Origin: Alcaligenes faecalis
GTDB lineage: Bacteria; Pseudomonadota; Gammaproteobacteria; Burkholderiales; Burkholderiaceae_B
Direction: 5' to 3'
Assembly: GCF_009497775.1 (NCBI RefSeq)
Contig: NZ_CP031012.1
Location: forward strand, 3,809,235-3,873,234
DNA length: 64,000 bases
Shown here: positions 15,877-24,632 of the stretch, piece after piece
Numbering within the stretch: position 1 is the first letter of the stretch
Layout: the number at the start of each line of letters is the position of its first letter
Program-made: the position numbers and the translations under genes
The notes under the pieces: model-generated
Told to the model about the DNA's origin: nothing
The model's database searches: none
What the model saw: the letters and a program-made list of their open reading frames with translations, nothing else

Positions 15877-18228
15877 TTAAAAAAAGATGTGCAAGCCGGA
15901 CTTGGCCAAACGCAGCGCGGAACTGCCGACGCGCACCGCCTGCTTGCCCAGGTACACGGCACTGGTCTTGATGGCGGCGTAGGCCTTCTCGTCCTTGAAG
16001 GCCGAGTGGTCCATCTTCATGACGGCGGCCTGGAAATTGACCAGATAGCCCTGCGCCCGAATACCCCAGGCATCTAGAGAGGAAATCGTGCCGTTCAGGC
16101 GAAAGCCTGTCACCTTCTCCGTATGCGGAATCCACCACTGTTCAATACCCGTGACATTCACCTTCCAACTAGGCGTGGTGATGTTCACGCCCGTTGACGC
16201 GGTAATGTCCACGGGGCCGGAAATGCTTTTGGTCAGATTGCCGGTCAGGGTGTCGGTGACATTGCCGGTAGTAGTCAGGTCCACATCACCCGTAACGGTT
16301 TCTTTGACATCGCCCGTCACGGTGTAATCCACCGCGCCGGTGATCGTGCGGGTGTAATCGCCGGTTTGAGTGGAGTTGCGGGTGCCGGTGATGGCGTCCG
16401 TGACATCCCCCGTGACGGTATGGGTGACATCGCCGGTAATGGTTCGGGTCAGGTCACCTGTCAGCGTGTCGGTGACATTGCCCGTCACGGTGCGCGTCAC
16501 ATCGCCGGTGTGGGTGCGGGTCTGCTCACCTTCTATAGTTTCAACCAGATCCCCGATGACCGTGCGTACGACACCGCTATTGAATGTCTCGGTTTCCAGA
16601 TCCTGCACTGTTGTCGTGCGGGTTGCCATGACACTCAAGGTGTCGTGGCCTGTGACGACAGTGGTTCGGTTGCCGTCTACGGTATGGGTTTCATCGCCCT
16701 CGACTTCTGTGTCCAGATTGCGCTCGGCATGCAGCCAGATACGCTCCTGCCCAGCTCTGTCCTCGAACATGAAGGCATTAGCGTTGCTTGGGTCGCCGTC
16801 CTTGGAGCGGCTTAAAAAACCGCTTTGCGTGGCATTGTCTGGTAGGTTCCAGGGCGGCATATTACTGGCGTTATACACGCGGCCAACGGCAATGGGCCGG
16901 TCCGGGTCGCCCCCCAGAAAGTCCACAATCACTTCGTCGCCTACACGGGGCAACTGAATGCCACCAAAGCCACCTCCTGCCCATGGACTAGAAACGCGCA
17001 GCCAGCAGGAGCTGTTTTCATTGGCCTGCCCATAGCGATCCCACAGGAACTGAACCTTGATGCGGCCATATTGATCGGTCCACAGTTGCTCGCCGCTCTT
17101 GCCCACCACCTTGGCGGTTTGCGGGCCGTAGGTACGCGGGATAGGTGTGCGCCGCAAAGGGCGATACGGCTGGCTGGACGGGATCACCAGAAAATCAATG
17201 AAGTAATGGCTGGCCATGCCGCTCTCGCCGGTATGGCCTACATCCAGAAAGTCGTAGTCAACCTGAGTCACCAGATAATCGCGGTTGTCCTCGGGGCGCG
17301 GATGATTGCGCACGGACAGCAAATAACCCGGAGCAACACCACGCGCATTGGTCTGGGCTTGTGCCTGGCTGCGTACCGCCTGCAAGGCTTCCAACCGTAA
17401 GCGGGAGTAATGCTCACCGTGTTGAGGCTCGGTATAACCACCGGCCCATTCGTAGACTTCCAGATCGCCCAAGGCGTGTTCAGCCGGGTTGCTGCGGGTA
17501 GCATCCAGGCTGGCTCCTGGCTTGCAATAGTCGTAGTCAGCCGTCGCGTAGCGGCCAGGAGTGACTTGCTCATACGGGTGCCAGGCGTGAATGTGCTCGA
17601 CATCAGGGTGCGCCACCCGGTCGGGGGACACAAAGGGCAATTCAGACAGCCAGGGCGCAGCGGCATGTTGACCGGCATCGTCGGCCATCACCAGGGTATG
17701 CGCACCATTGCGATGCTCAAACCAGTAGTAAATCCCCTCGCGCTCCATCAAGCGGCTGACGAACTGGAAGTCGCTTTCCTGATACTGGACGCAATAGGTT
17801 TGACGCGGATAGTCCTGCGTCAGGCGCGACTCCCAGGCAAAAGGGTAACGGCCCAGCACGTCCTGCAGAACCTCGGGCACGGTCTTTTCCTGGAAGATCC
17901 GGCTATCCATGTTCTGGCTCAAGAACCAGAGCCAGGGACGCAAGGTCGCCCTGTAGGTGTAGAAGCGGTCGCTGCGGCCGGTTTTACCCATCAGGCGAAA
18001 CGCGCTGATACGGCCATCCAGAAAACGCGGCACCGCAAAAGGCGTTTTGATTTCCAGGGTAAGGGACTCGCCCAGCAAGCTGCGCAAATCCAGCAAGGGG
18101 GTATTGCAGACCACGTCCACTTGCAATTCAAAAGGCTGGGACAAAGCTTCCCGACCTTGCAGGGCCTGAAACAGCAAGACTTCCGGCCCCAGCGGGCTAT
18201 GCACTTGTACAAGGCGTTCTGTCAGCAT
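15877..18228 (-). CDS. vgrG: Type VI secretion spike protein VgrG (TssI) with long octad-repeat needle
   Basis: VgrG is the trimeric spike that caps the Hcp tube. The 783 residues comprise a gp27-like and OB-fold core (about 1-480, with WFEHRNGAHTLVMADD, WVRV-type GRIKVQFLWDRYG and SPWAGGGFGGIQLPRVGDEV). A long gp5C-like needle follows at about 520-680, with repeats of eight residues of the form (V/I/L)TGDVTxT. The last 100 residues (WKVNVTGIEQWWIPHTEKV onward) form an extension without a recognised toxin motif. It lies two bases after DUF3540 and 14 before the membrane gene. It probably carries the DUF4150 effector encoded downstream. Confidence 0.96.
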   Translation of the reverse strand: MLTERLVQVHSPLGPEVLLFQALQGREALSQPFELQVDVVCNTPLLDLRSLLGESLTLEIKTPFAVPRFLDGRISAFRLMGKTGRSDRFYTYRATLRPWLWFLSQNMDSRIFQEKTVPEVLQDVLGRYPFAWESRLTQDYPRQTYCVQYQESDFQFVSRLMEREGIYYWFEHRNGAHTLVMADDAGQHAAAPWLSELPFVSPDRVAHPDVEHIHAWHPYEQVTPGRYATADYDYCKPGASLDATRSNPAEHALGDLEVYEWAGGYTEPQHGEHYSRLRLEALQAVRSQAQAQTNARGVAPGYLLSVRNHPRPEDNRDYLVTQVDYDFLDVGHTGESGMASHYFIDFLVIPSSQPYRPLRRTPIPRTYGPQTAKVVGKSGEQLWTDQYGRIKVQFLWDRYGQANENSSCWLRVSSPWAGGGFGGIQLPRVGDEVIVDFLGGDPDRPIAVGRVYNASNMPPWNLPDNATQSGFLSRSKDGDPSNANAFMFEDRAGQERIWLHAERNLDTEVEGDETHTVDGNRTTVVTGHDTLSVMATRTTTVQDLETETFNSGVVRTVIGDLVETIEGEQTRTHTGDVTRTVTGNVTDTLTGDLTRTITGDVTHTVTGDVTDAITGTRNSTQTGDYTRTITGAVDYTVTGDVKETVTGDVDLTTTGNVTDTLTGNLTKSISGPVDITASTGVNITTPSWKVNVTGIEQWWIPHTEKVTGFRLNGTISSLDAWGIRAQGYLVNFQAAVMKMDHSAFKDEKAYAAIKTSAVYLGKQAVRVGSSALRLAKSGLHIFF
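16195..16560 (-). repeat. 24-base tandem repeats encoding the VgrG needle
   Basis: Within vgrG at least 13 diverged 24-base units encode octads around TGD, TGN or TGA, alternating with VTDTL, LTRTI, VTHTV and similar. The period matches the eight-residue repeat of the T4 gp5 C-terminal beta-helix. The DNA units are similar enough to allow slippage, so the needle length may vary among strains. It is not a CRISPR: there are no spacers and the frame is open throughout. Confidence 0.85.
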
Positions 18229-18230
18229 GC

Positions 18231-18827
18231 TTACCCCATATGGATTTGGTCAGCGTCGACTTTGACCAGTTCACGAGCAGTCATCAAAGTATGGCGGGCA
18301 TGCAAACGCATTTGATGCTGGGCCTGCACATCCATGCGGCCCCCACGCCAACGCTCTTCTTTCTCTGTCAGACGAAATACGTGATTGCACACTTGGGACA
18401 GGCGATCCGCCACGGTTTCCTGAACCCGCGACAAGATCCGCAGTGTGCCCGCTGTCAGGCTCATCTCCCGGCCGGATTGGCGTAAATGGCCACCTGCCTG
18501 CAAGGTCAGGTCCGCCTCGGACTGGATATGTACACCACCCTGCGCAGCCTGCACATGCAAGCCCTGCTCGGCCACCAAATGCAAGGCCCCACCCTGGGGT
18601 CGCTCCAGCACGGCGAACACATAGGCCTGCTCACCATCGGCACCACCTACCCAGACCTTGTCACCCACTTGCGGCTGTACCAGGCAACTGACGGCCTGCG
18701 GCACAATCCAGCAATGCTCGCCGCAGTCGACTTCAAACTGCCCCGACTCCAGACGGGCCTTGACCCGTCCCTGCCAGAACAGGGGGGGAACGTGCAGGCT
18801 GGACACCATGCGCGAGGGCAATCCCAT
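18231..18827 (-). CDS. DUF3540 protein of the T6SS effector island
   Basis: This 198-residue protein has a DUF3540 profile: an N-terminal beta domain (FWQGRVKARLESGQFEVDCG...VGDKVWVGG), then short beta repeats (GLHVQAAQGGVHIQSEADLTLQAGG) that look like a small needle-type helix, and a helical region. DUF3540 genes lie next to vgrG, DUF2169 and DUF4150 genes, and the protein is presumed to help assemble the spike and effector. The start at 18827 is fixed by GGAGG four bases upstream; an in-frame start at 18854 lacks one. It is the first gene of the island, two bases ahead of vgrG. Confidence 0.88.
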   Translation of the reverse strand: MGLPSRMVSSLHVPPLFWQGRVKARLESGQFEVDCGEHCWIVPQAVSCLVQPQVGDKVWVGGADGEQAYVFAVLERPQGGALHLVAEQGLHVQAAQGGVHIQSEADLTLQAGGHLRQSGREMSLTAGTLRILSRVQETVADRLSQVCNHVFRLTEKEERWRGGRMDVQAQHQMRLHARHTLMTARELVKVDADQIHMG

Positions 18828-18934
18828 ACATCCTCCGTGTGATCTGTTCAACACAATGAAAAGGACTATGGCGCGAGCCCATGTCTACTCTATGACAACA
18901 ACAAAACTTTACTTTTTTGACATTTAGCGGGTTT

Positions 18935-18950
18935 TAAGCAAATTTGCTTA
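18935..18950. promoter_or_regulatory. Perfect 16-base palindrome upstream of the effector island
   Basis: TAAGCAAATTTGCTTA is a perfect inverted repeat in AT-rich DNA 108 bases ahead of the DUF3540 start. No other gene starts nearby (fadA ends on the far side behind its terminator), so it is a candidate operator for the effector-island promoter. The regulator is unknown. Confidence 0.45.
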
Positions 18951-18992
18951 CACGTATTGCGCTATTGCCCGCCGATGCAAAGGCAGCCCAAT

Positions 18993-19017
18993 AAAAAAGC
19001 CGCCCGAAGGCGGCTTT
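18993..19017 (-). terminator. Rho-independent terminator of fadA
   Basis: A perfect nine-base stem (AAAGCCGCC / GGCGGCTTT) with a four-base loop is followed on the minus strand by TTTTTTAT. It lies 35 bases past the fadA stop. Confidence 0.9.
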
Positions 19018-19051
19018 GTCCAGCAACGATAGAACAGCAGCAGATCAGAAA

Positions 19052-20245
19052 TTATGTGCGCTCGAAAATCCCGGCAGCGCCCATGCCTGTACCGATACAC
19101 ATGGTGAGCATGCCGTATTTCAGCTGACGACGCTGCAAGGCATGAACCACGGTAGCAGCGCGCATGGCACCAGTTGCACCCAGCGGGTGGCCCATGGCAA
19201 TAGCGCCACCCAGCGGGTTGACGCGCTCGGGGTCCAGGCCCAGATCACGGATCACCGCCAGAGATTGAGCAGCAAAGGCTTCGTTCAGCTCGATCCAGTC
19301 CATCTGATCTTGCTTCAGGCCAGCCAAGGCCAGCGCATGAGGCACGGCTTCTTTAGGACCGATGCCCATGATCTGTGGAGGCACACCACGGACCGAGAAG
19401 GTCACGAAGCGGGCCAGCGGCGTCAGGTTGTGCTCGCGCAGGGCGCGCTCGGACACAACCAGCAAGGCTCCTGCCCCGTCCGACGTCTGCGAGCTGTTGC
19501 CTGCCGTGACCGAGCCACGTGCTGCAAACACGGGACGCAGCTTGCCCAGCACTTCCAGGCTGGTATCAGGACGTGGACCTTCGTCACGATCAACCAATTG
19601 GGTTTTTACGGAGATTTCCTGAGTGCTCAGGTTCGGTTGACGACGTGTCACCGTTACAGGCAGAACTTCGCCCGTGAACTCGCCCGATTCCCATGCCTTG
19701 ACGGCTTTCTGATGCGAAGCCAGGGCAAACGCGTCCTGATCTTCACGGGACACTTTCCACTGACGCGCCACTTCTTCAGCGGTCAGGCCCATGCCGTAGG
19801 CAATACCGTAGTTCTCGTCCGAGGCGAAGATCTCGGGGCTGAACGTGGTGTTCACACCCATCACCGGCACTTGGCTCATGGACTCCACGCCCGAAGCCAC
19901 AATGATATCTGCCTGACCCGTACGGATACGGTCGGCAGCAATCGCAATGGCGCTCAAGCCCGAAGCGCAGAAACGGTTGACGGTCATACCAGCCACGGTG
20001 TGCGGCAGGCCTGCCAGCAAGGCAGAGATACGCGCCACGTTAAAGCCTTGTGGGCCTTCAGGCAGAGCGCAACCGGCTACCACTTCTTCAATGGCGGTTG
20101 GGTCCAGTTTGGGTACCTCGGCCAGCATGCCGCGAATGGCTTCCGCCAAGAGCTCGTCAGGGCGGTAGGACGAAAACACACCGCGAGGTGCTTTTCCGAT
20201 AGGCGTACGCTTGGCAGCGACGATATAAGCTTGTTGTACAGTCAT
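19052..20245 (-). CDS. fadA: Acetyl-CoA C-acyltransferase (3-ketoacyl-CoA thiolase)
   Basis: This 397-residue thiolase catalyses the last step of beta-oxidation: 3-ketoacyl-CoA plus CoA gives acetyl-CoA and a shortened acyl-CoA. The nucleophile is C93 in MTVNRFCASGL. The histidine lies in GGAIAMGHPLGATGAMR, and the second catalytic cysteine is in MLTMCIGTGMGAAGIFE. Length and motifs are typical of cytoplasmic FadA/FadI enzymes. It follows the fadB-like gene after 19 bases and ends in a clear terminator, so the pair forms a two-gene operon coding a complete beta-oxidation core. Confidence 0.95.
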   Translation of the reverse strand: MTVQQAYIVAAKRTPIGKAPRGVFSSYRPDELLAEAIRGMLAEVPKLDPTAIEEVVAGCALPEGPQGFNVARISALLAGLPHTVAGMTVNRFCASGLSAIAIAADRIRTGQADIIVASGVESMSQVPVMGVNTTFSPEIFASDENYGIAYGMGLTAEEVARQWKVSREDQDAFALASHQKAVKAWESGEFTGEVLPVTVTRRQPNLSTQEISVKTQLVDRDEGPRPDTSLEVLGKLRPVFAARGSVTAGNSSQTSDGAGALLVVSERALREHNLTPLARFVTFSVRGVPPQIMGIGPKEAVPHALALAGLKQDQMDWIELNEAFAAQSLAVIRDLGLDPERVNPLGGAIAMGHPLGATGAMRAATVVHALQRRQLKYGMLTMCIGTGMGAAGIFERT

Positions 20246-20264
20246 GTCTACTCCTTGATCCGCT

Positions 20265-22697
20265 CTAGTTACGCACTGGCTTGCCAGTGGTCAACATCCC
20301 AGTAATACGTTCCTGGGTCTTGGGGGAATTGAGCAGCTCCAGGAAAGCCTGCCGCTCTTGCGCCATCATCCATGCTTCATCCACCAGCGAGCCTGGATCC
20401 ACATCGCCCCCGCAGATCACGGTTACGACCTTCTCGGCAATATGGAAGTCATATTCCGAGATGAAACCACCTTCTTTCATGTTCACCAGTTGAGCTTTCA
20501 GCGTGGCGATGCCATCGCGACCGGCAACCGGGAAGCGACGTGGCAATGGAGCACGCCAACCGGCGCTGGCCAGAGCCTGTGCCTGACGGACGGCCACGTA
20601 AACCAGTTCCTGACGGTTCATGACGATGGTGTCGGACTCTTTCAGGAAGCCAAGCTGACGGGCATCCAGAGCGGAGCGCGACACCTGGGCGCTGGCGATA
20701 GCCAGAGCAAAACGCTTCAGGTAAGCCAGCAGCGGGGCATCAGGTGCACCCATGGCTTGCAGTTCAGCCGAGCGGCGAGCCGAGTAAGCCAGACCACCTG
20801 CGCCTGGAACCAGACCCACACCCACTTCAACCAGACCAATATAGGACTCGAAGTGAGCGACTCGGTGCGCGCAATGCACGGCCAGTTCGCAACCACCACC
20901 CAGAGCCAGACCGGCAACAGCAGCCACCACAGGCACCTGGGCGTAACGGATACGCAGAACCATGTCCTGCATGGCGCGTTCTACAGGCTCAACCCCAGCC
21001 ACGCCTTCTTTCTCGAACACGGGCAAGATGGCTTTCAGGTCAGCGCCAGCGGAGAATGGATCACCGTCCTGGGCCACAACCAGAGCCTGATACGAGGCTT
21101 CGGCCAATTCAATTGCCTTGAACATGCCATTGACCACACCAGGGCTCAACGTGTGCATCTTGGTCTTGAAGGACACGATCAGCACATCTTGTGGGTGCGG
21201 TGCAGGTAGCGTCCAGCAACGTACCGATTCGTCTTCAAAAACCGTCGTGGTTTCCAGAGACTCAACCTCGCCCACCAGCAAAGGTGTGCCAATGTGACGC
21301 AGGTAAACAGGCAGATCGCTACGGCCTTCAAAGCGGCTTTGCGAAGGATTCCAGGAACCGGCAGCGGTATGCACGCCTTGTGCTTCCCACACAGGACCAC
21401 GAGTCGCCCAGTCTGGCAGCGGCTGGCTACTTAGTGTCTTGCCGTCTTTAATGTCCTGGTTGATCCACTCGGCCACCTGACGCCATCCGGCAGCTTGCCA
21501 GATCTCGAACGGGCCTTGCTTGTGACCAAAGCCCCATTTCAAGGCCAGATCCAGCTGACGTGCGTTGTCGGCAATGTCTTGCAGATGAATCGCGCTGTAG
21601 TGGAAGGTGTCACGCAGCACAGCCCACACGAATTGAGCCTGAGGCTTGTCGGACTCGCGCAGCTGGCGCAGGCGCTCAGCCGGGTCACGTACGGCCAAAA
21701 TGGCGGCGACATCGGGGTCGATCTTCTGGTCAGCGGCGACGTAATCGCGCTGTTGAGCGTCAAAGCGCTGAATTTCGCGGCCCTTCTTGCGGAAGAAACC
21801 GGCGCCGGTCTTTTGACCCAAAGCGCCTGCATCAATCAGGCCTTGCACTTCTGACGGCAGGCCAAAGTGGGCCTTGAAGCTGTCATCGGGCAACTGATCC
21901 TGCATGGTGCGGATCACGTGTGCCAGGGTGTCCAGGCCAACCACGTCGGCGGTACGGTAAGTACCCGATTTGGCACGACCCAGGCGAGTACCCGTCAATT
22001 CATCAACCTGCTCGTAAGTCAGGGAGAAACGGCGAGCCTGTTCGAACACGGACAGAATGCCAAAAACACCGATGCGGTTACCGATGAAGTTGGGAGTATC
22101 TTTGGCGCGAACCACGCCCTTGCCCAGTTGCGATACCAGGAAGGTTTCCAGAACATCCAGCAGCTCCGGCTGGGTGTACTTGGTGGGGATCAGCTCCACC
22201 AGGCTCATGTAGCGTGGTGGGTTGAAAAAGTGCACGCCGCAAAAACGTGGGCGCAGCGCTTCCGGCAAAACGTCTGCCAGGGAAGTGATGGACAGGCCGG
22301 ACGTGTTGCTGGCGATGATGGCATTAGGGTTCAGTGCTGGCCCGATCTTGCGGTACAGGTCCTGTTTCCAGTCCAGACGCTCGGCAATGGCTTCGATCAC
22401 CAGATCGCAATCGGCCAGACGGTCCAGATTGTCTTCGTAGTTGGCGGGCTCGATCAGGTCAGCCAGGTCTGGCGTACCCAAGGGAGCGGGATTCATTTTG
22501 CGCAGATTGGCAATGGCACGGATGGCGATGCCATTTTTGGGCCCCTCGCGGGCGGGCAGATCAAACAGAACTACTGGTATGCCTGCATTCACGCAATGGG
22601 CGGCAATTTGCGCGCCCATGACGCCGGCACCGCACACGGCGACCCGACGCAAGGTACGGGCACTGCCCGTCACTGCACTGGCTGAACTAGATGTCAT
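20265..22697 (-). CDS. 3-hydroxyacyl-CoA dehydrogenase / enoyl-CoA hydratase (FadB/FadN type)
   Basis: This 810-residue bifunctional enzyme hydrates enoyl-CoA and oxidises 3-hydroxyacyl-CoA in beta-oxidation. The dehydrogenase comes first: the NAD-binding GAGVMG lies at residues 23-28, and VHFFNPPRYM and IGNRIGVFGI follow. The crotonase domain lies in the C-terminal third (FSAGADLKAI and GLALGGGCELAVHC). This order is reversed relative to E. coli FadB and matches the FadN-type class. The start at 22697 has GGAG eight bases upstream; the frame is open to 22769. It is transcribed with fadA. A possible promoter (TTGATT, 17-base spacer, TATGGT) lies in the AT-rich upstream DNA on the minus strand. 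Confidence 0.93.
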   Translation of the reverse strand: MTSSSASAVTGSARTLRRVAVCGAGVMGAQIAAHCVNAGIPVVLFDLPAREGPKNGIAIRAIANLRKMNPAPLGTPDLADLIEPANYEDNLDRLADCDLVIEAIAERLDWKQDLYRKIGPALNPNAIIASNTSGLSITSLADVLPEALRPRFCGVHFFNPPRYMSLVELIPTKYTQPELLDVLETFLVSQLGKGVVRAKDTPNFIGNRIGVFGILSVFEQARRFSLTYEQVDELTGTRLGRAKSGTYRTADVVGLDTLAHVIRTMQDQLPDDSFKAHFGLPSEVQGLIDAGALGQKTGAGFFRKKGREIQRFDAQQRDYVAADQKIDPDVAAILAVRDPAERLRQLRESDKPQAQFVWAVLRDTFHYSAIHLQDIADNARQLDLALKWGFGHKQGPFEIWQAAGWRQVAEWINQDIKDGKTLSSQPLPDWATRGPVWEAQGVHTAAGSWNPSQSRFEGRSDLPVYLRHIGTPLLVGEVESLETTTVFEDESVRCWTLPAPHPQDVLIVSFKTKMHTLSPGVVNGMFKAIELAEASYQALVVAQDGDPFSAGADLKAILPVFEKEGVAGVEPVERAMQDMVLRIRYAQVPVVAAVAGLALGGGCELAVHCAHRVAHFESYIGLVEVGVGLVPGAGGLAYSARRSAELQAMGAPDAPLLAYLKRFALAIASAQVSRSALDARQLGFLKESDTIVMNRQELVYVAVRQAQALASAGWRAPLPRRFPVAGRDGIATLKAQLVNMKEGGFISEYDFHIAEKVVTVICGGDVDPGSLVDEAWMMAQERQAFLELLNSPKTQERITGMLTTGKPVRN

Positions 22698-23342
22698 AGG
22701 TTTGTCTCCAGGAAACTGAAACCCCACGCAGCATAAGGTCCCAAACGGACGCTCTACGATGCGAGGCAATCGAATAATCGTACACGCACAACCGGTTTTA
22801 CGACCATAAAGTCTTTTTTATTTTCAATCAAAGATGGGCATAGATCAAATCCATCTTCATAAAACTGTCCATGTTTGGATCCGTACCGGCCTGCCCAACC
22901 GCGTTAACACCCGGCTCTAAATTCAAACGATCGTTTCAATCCCTTTTATTTCAACAGATTGAACCCGTAAAAAGCCCATTACCCCCTTCATTAGTGGCAG
23001 GTGACGCCAGCCCTCTCAAGCTGGCATCACACATGGTTTCAAGTTATTTTTTTAATTTTTTTCTTATTTATTTCAATTCATTTTTTATTTAAATTTTGAA
23101 TCTACTTTAATTAATTTTTTTCTTTAAACATTTCAAACAAATAAGAAGCGCCGGGGGGTAGAAAAAAATTTGAGCCATCCCTGCCTGACAGCCGATTTCC
23201 TGCCGATAAAGGCCCCGCAGCACCTCCGACAAGGAGGATCAGGCCCCTGCCCGAGCGCACAAGAGGGCAAAAACGGCTTAATTTGTATGCCAGAATGTTC
23301 AAACTTCCACTTTTGACGAGCCCTATCCGCCTTCATTGCCCT
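22698..23342. other. AT-rich intergenic region with hairpins, no gene seen
   Basis: No credible gene lies in these 645 bases. The stretch 23035-23135 is almost pure A/T with long T runs. An imperfect ten-base inverted repeat (GCCAGC / GCTGGC core) lies at 23002-23029, and CCTCC-GACAA-GGAGG at 23225-23239. The region must hold the promoters of the divergent fad and chromate transporter genes. Base composition differs sharply from the flanks. Confidence 0.6.
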
Positions 23343-23918
23343 ATGACCCGGTCTCAAGAAGCTGCCCCTTTATCCTTAAGCGCTCTGTTTCTGATCTTTG
23401 CCCGCATTGGCCTGACCAGCTTTGGCGGGGGCTTGAGTGGCTGGTTAATGCGCGAGTTTGTCGTCCAGCGACGCCTGATGAGTCAGGCAGACTTTCTGAG
23501 CGGCCTGGCCCTGTCCCAGGCTCTGCCCGGCATCAATGTAGTGAATCTCTCTATATGGATTGGTTACCGTCTGCTGGCCGGGCCTGGGGCTTTGGTTGCC
23601 ACGCTGGGCATGGTGCTTCCCCCACTGCTCCTGGCCATTTTCATGCTGATTGGTCTGGAACAACTGACGGGCTCTACCCTGGTGCCTCAAGTCATGGCCG
23701 GGATTGCCGCCGCAGCCATCGGCCTGTCGCTTGAAATGGGCGTACGCTCGGCGCGCAGCGCAGCCACCGGAGTCGTGCCAATTGCGATCATGTTGGCGGT
23801 TTTTGTCGGCATTTTCGTCATGGAATGGAGCCTGATCCCCGTTATTCTGATCTGTGCGCCGCTGTCCGTCTGGTATGCCTGGCTACAACTTGGGGATTCA
23901 TCGGTGGAGCAATCATGA
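23343..23918 (+). CDS. Chromate transporter, N-terminal-type half (CHR family)
   Basis: This is one half of a two-gene CHR-family transporter, an inner-membrane protein of 192 residues with about five or six membrane helices. Family motifs are FGGGLSGWLMREFVVQRR near the N-terminus and ALSQALPGINVVNLSIWIGYR. Short-chain CHR pairs act together in chromate or sulfate-type anion export, though the substrate is not shown by sequence. The ATG at 23343 gives MTRSQEAAPLSLSAL; upstream in-frame starts at 23295 (ATG) and 23283 (TTG) cannot be excluded because no clear ribosome site is present. The stop overlaps the next gene as ATGA. Confidence 0.88.
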   Translation: MTRSQEAAPLSLSALFLIFARIGLTSFGGGLSGWLMREFVVQRRLMSQADFLSGLALSQALPGINVVNLSIWIGYRLLAGPGALVATLGMVLPPLLLAIFMLIGLEQLTGSTLVPQVMAGIAAAAIGLSLEMGVRSARSAATGVVPIAIMLAVFVGIFVMEWSLIPVILICAPLSVWYAWLQLGDSSVEQS

Positions 23919-24445
23919 TCACGATTTTGCTCCAGCTCATGCGAGTGTTCGCGCCCTTGTCGTTTCTGACTATAGGTGGCGGGCAAAGCATCATCCCGGA
24001 GATTCACCGGCAATCGGTGGAAATCCATGGCTGGCTCAGCAATCAGGAGTTTCTGGATCTGTTCGCCCTGTCGCGCCTGACACCCGGCCCAAAATCCTTG
24101 CTGGTCACCCTGGTGGGCTGGAAAGCGGCTGGCTGGGCCGGTGCCCTGGCCGCATCCATCGCCATTTTCCTGCCCTCTGCCCTGCTGATCTATTACCTGG
24201 CGACGATATGGAAGCGCTATGAAGGCACGCGCATCATCCGCGCCATTGAGATTGGTCTGCTGCCCATTGCCGCCGGCATGATCCTGGCCGCCAGCGGCAC
24301 AATCCTGAAAGCGGCCCAAGGTGGCCTGTGGGCCTGGGGCACGGCGCTGGCCTGTACGGCCATTCTGCTACTTAGTCGCATCAACCCTTTATGGTTGCTG
24401 GCAGGCGGCGGACTGCTGTTCGCCTTGATACAACCGGCTATCTAA
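23915..24445 (+). CDS. Chromate transporter, C-terminal-type half (CHR family)
   Basis: This 176-residue membrane protein is the second half of the CHR pair. The motif FLTIGGGQSIIPEIHRQSVE followed by FALSRLTPGPKSLLVTLVGW mirrors the motif pair of the first half, as expected for the inverted topology of short-chain CHR proteins. The ATG at 23915 overlaps the upstream stop by four bases, which excludes the longer open frame that reaches back to 23825. No regulator gene such as chrB accompanies the pair. Confidence 0.88.
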   Translation: MITILLQLMRVFAPLSFLTIGGGQSIIPEIHRQSVEIHGWLSNQEFLDLFALSRLTPGPKSLLVTLVGWKAAGWAGALAASIAIFLPSALLIYYLATIWKRYEGTRIIRAIEIGLLPIAAGMILAASGTILKAAQGGLWAWGTALACTAILLLSRINPLWLLAGGGLLFALIQPAI

Positions 24446-24570
24446 ACCAAATTCGACACATAAAAAGGGCAACTTCACCGCCAAAACCGGTTTGAAGTAA
24501 GTGGCTGTATCAAGAGCGACAAAATGGGTCATAAAAGCGTCACGATCCCGCGTCCATAAAGCGCAAGACA

Positions 24571-24600
24571 TTGAGCCGTCAGACGCGCAAGCGGTACAAT
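24571..24600 (+). promoter_or_regulatory. Candidate sigma-70 promoter of the mla operon
   Basis: TTGAGC (24571-24576) and TACAAT (24595-24600) are separated by 18 bases and lie 33 bases ahead of the mlaF ATG. Both boxes match the consensus at four or five of six positions. Confidence 0.55.
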
Positions 24601-24632
24601 GGCAGGTCCTTTTATCCCCTTGTGCCCGCGAC

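Noticed and set aside
15863..16138. N-terminal extension of the small membrane protein into vgrG
   Set aside because: The extra 92 residues are read entirely out of frame from vgrG coding sequence and are rich in G, R and Q; the start at 15862 begins at the membrane helix.
16195..16560. Regular repeats that might suggest a CRISPR array
   Set aside because: The period is 24 bases without spacers, the frame is open and encodes the octad needle of VgrG.
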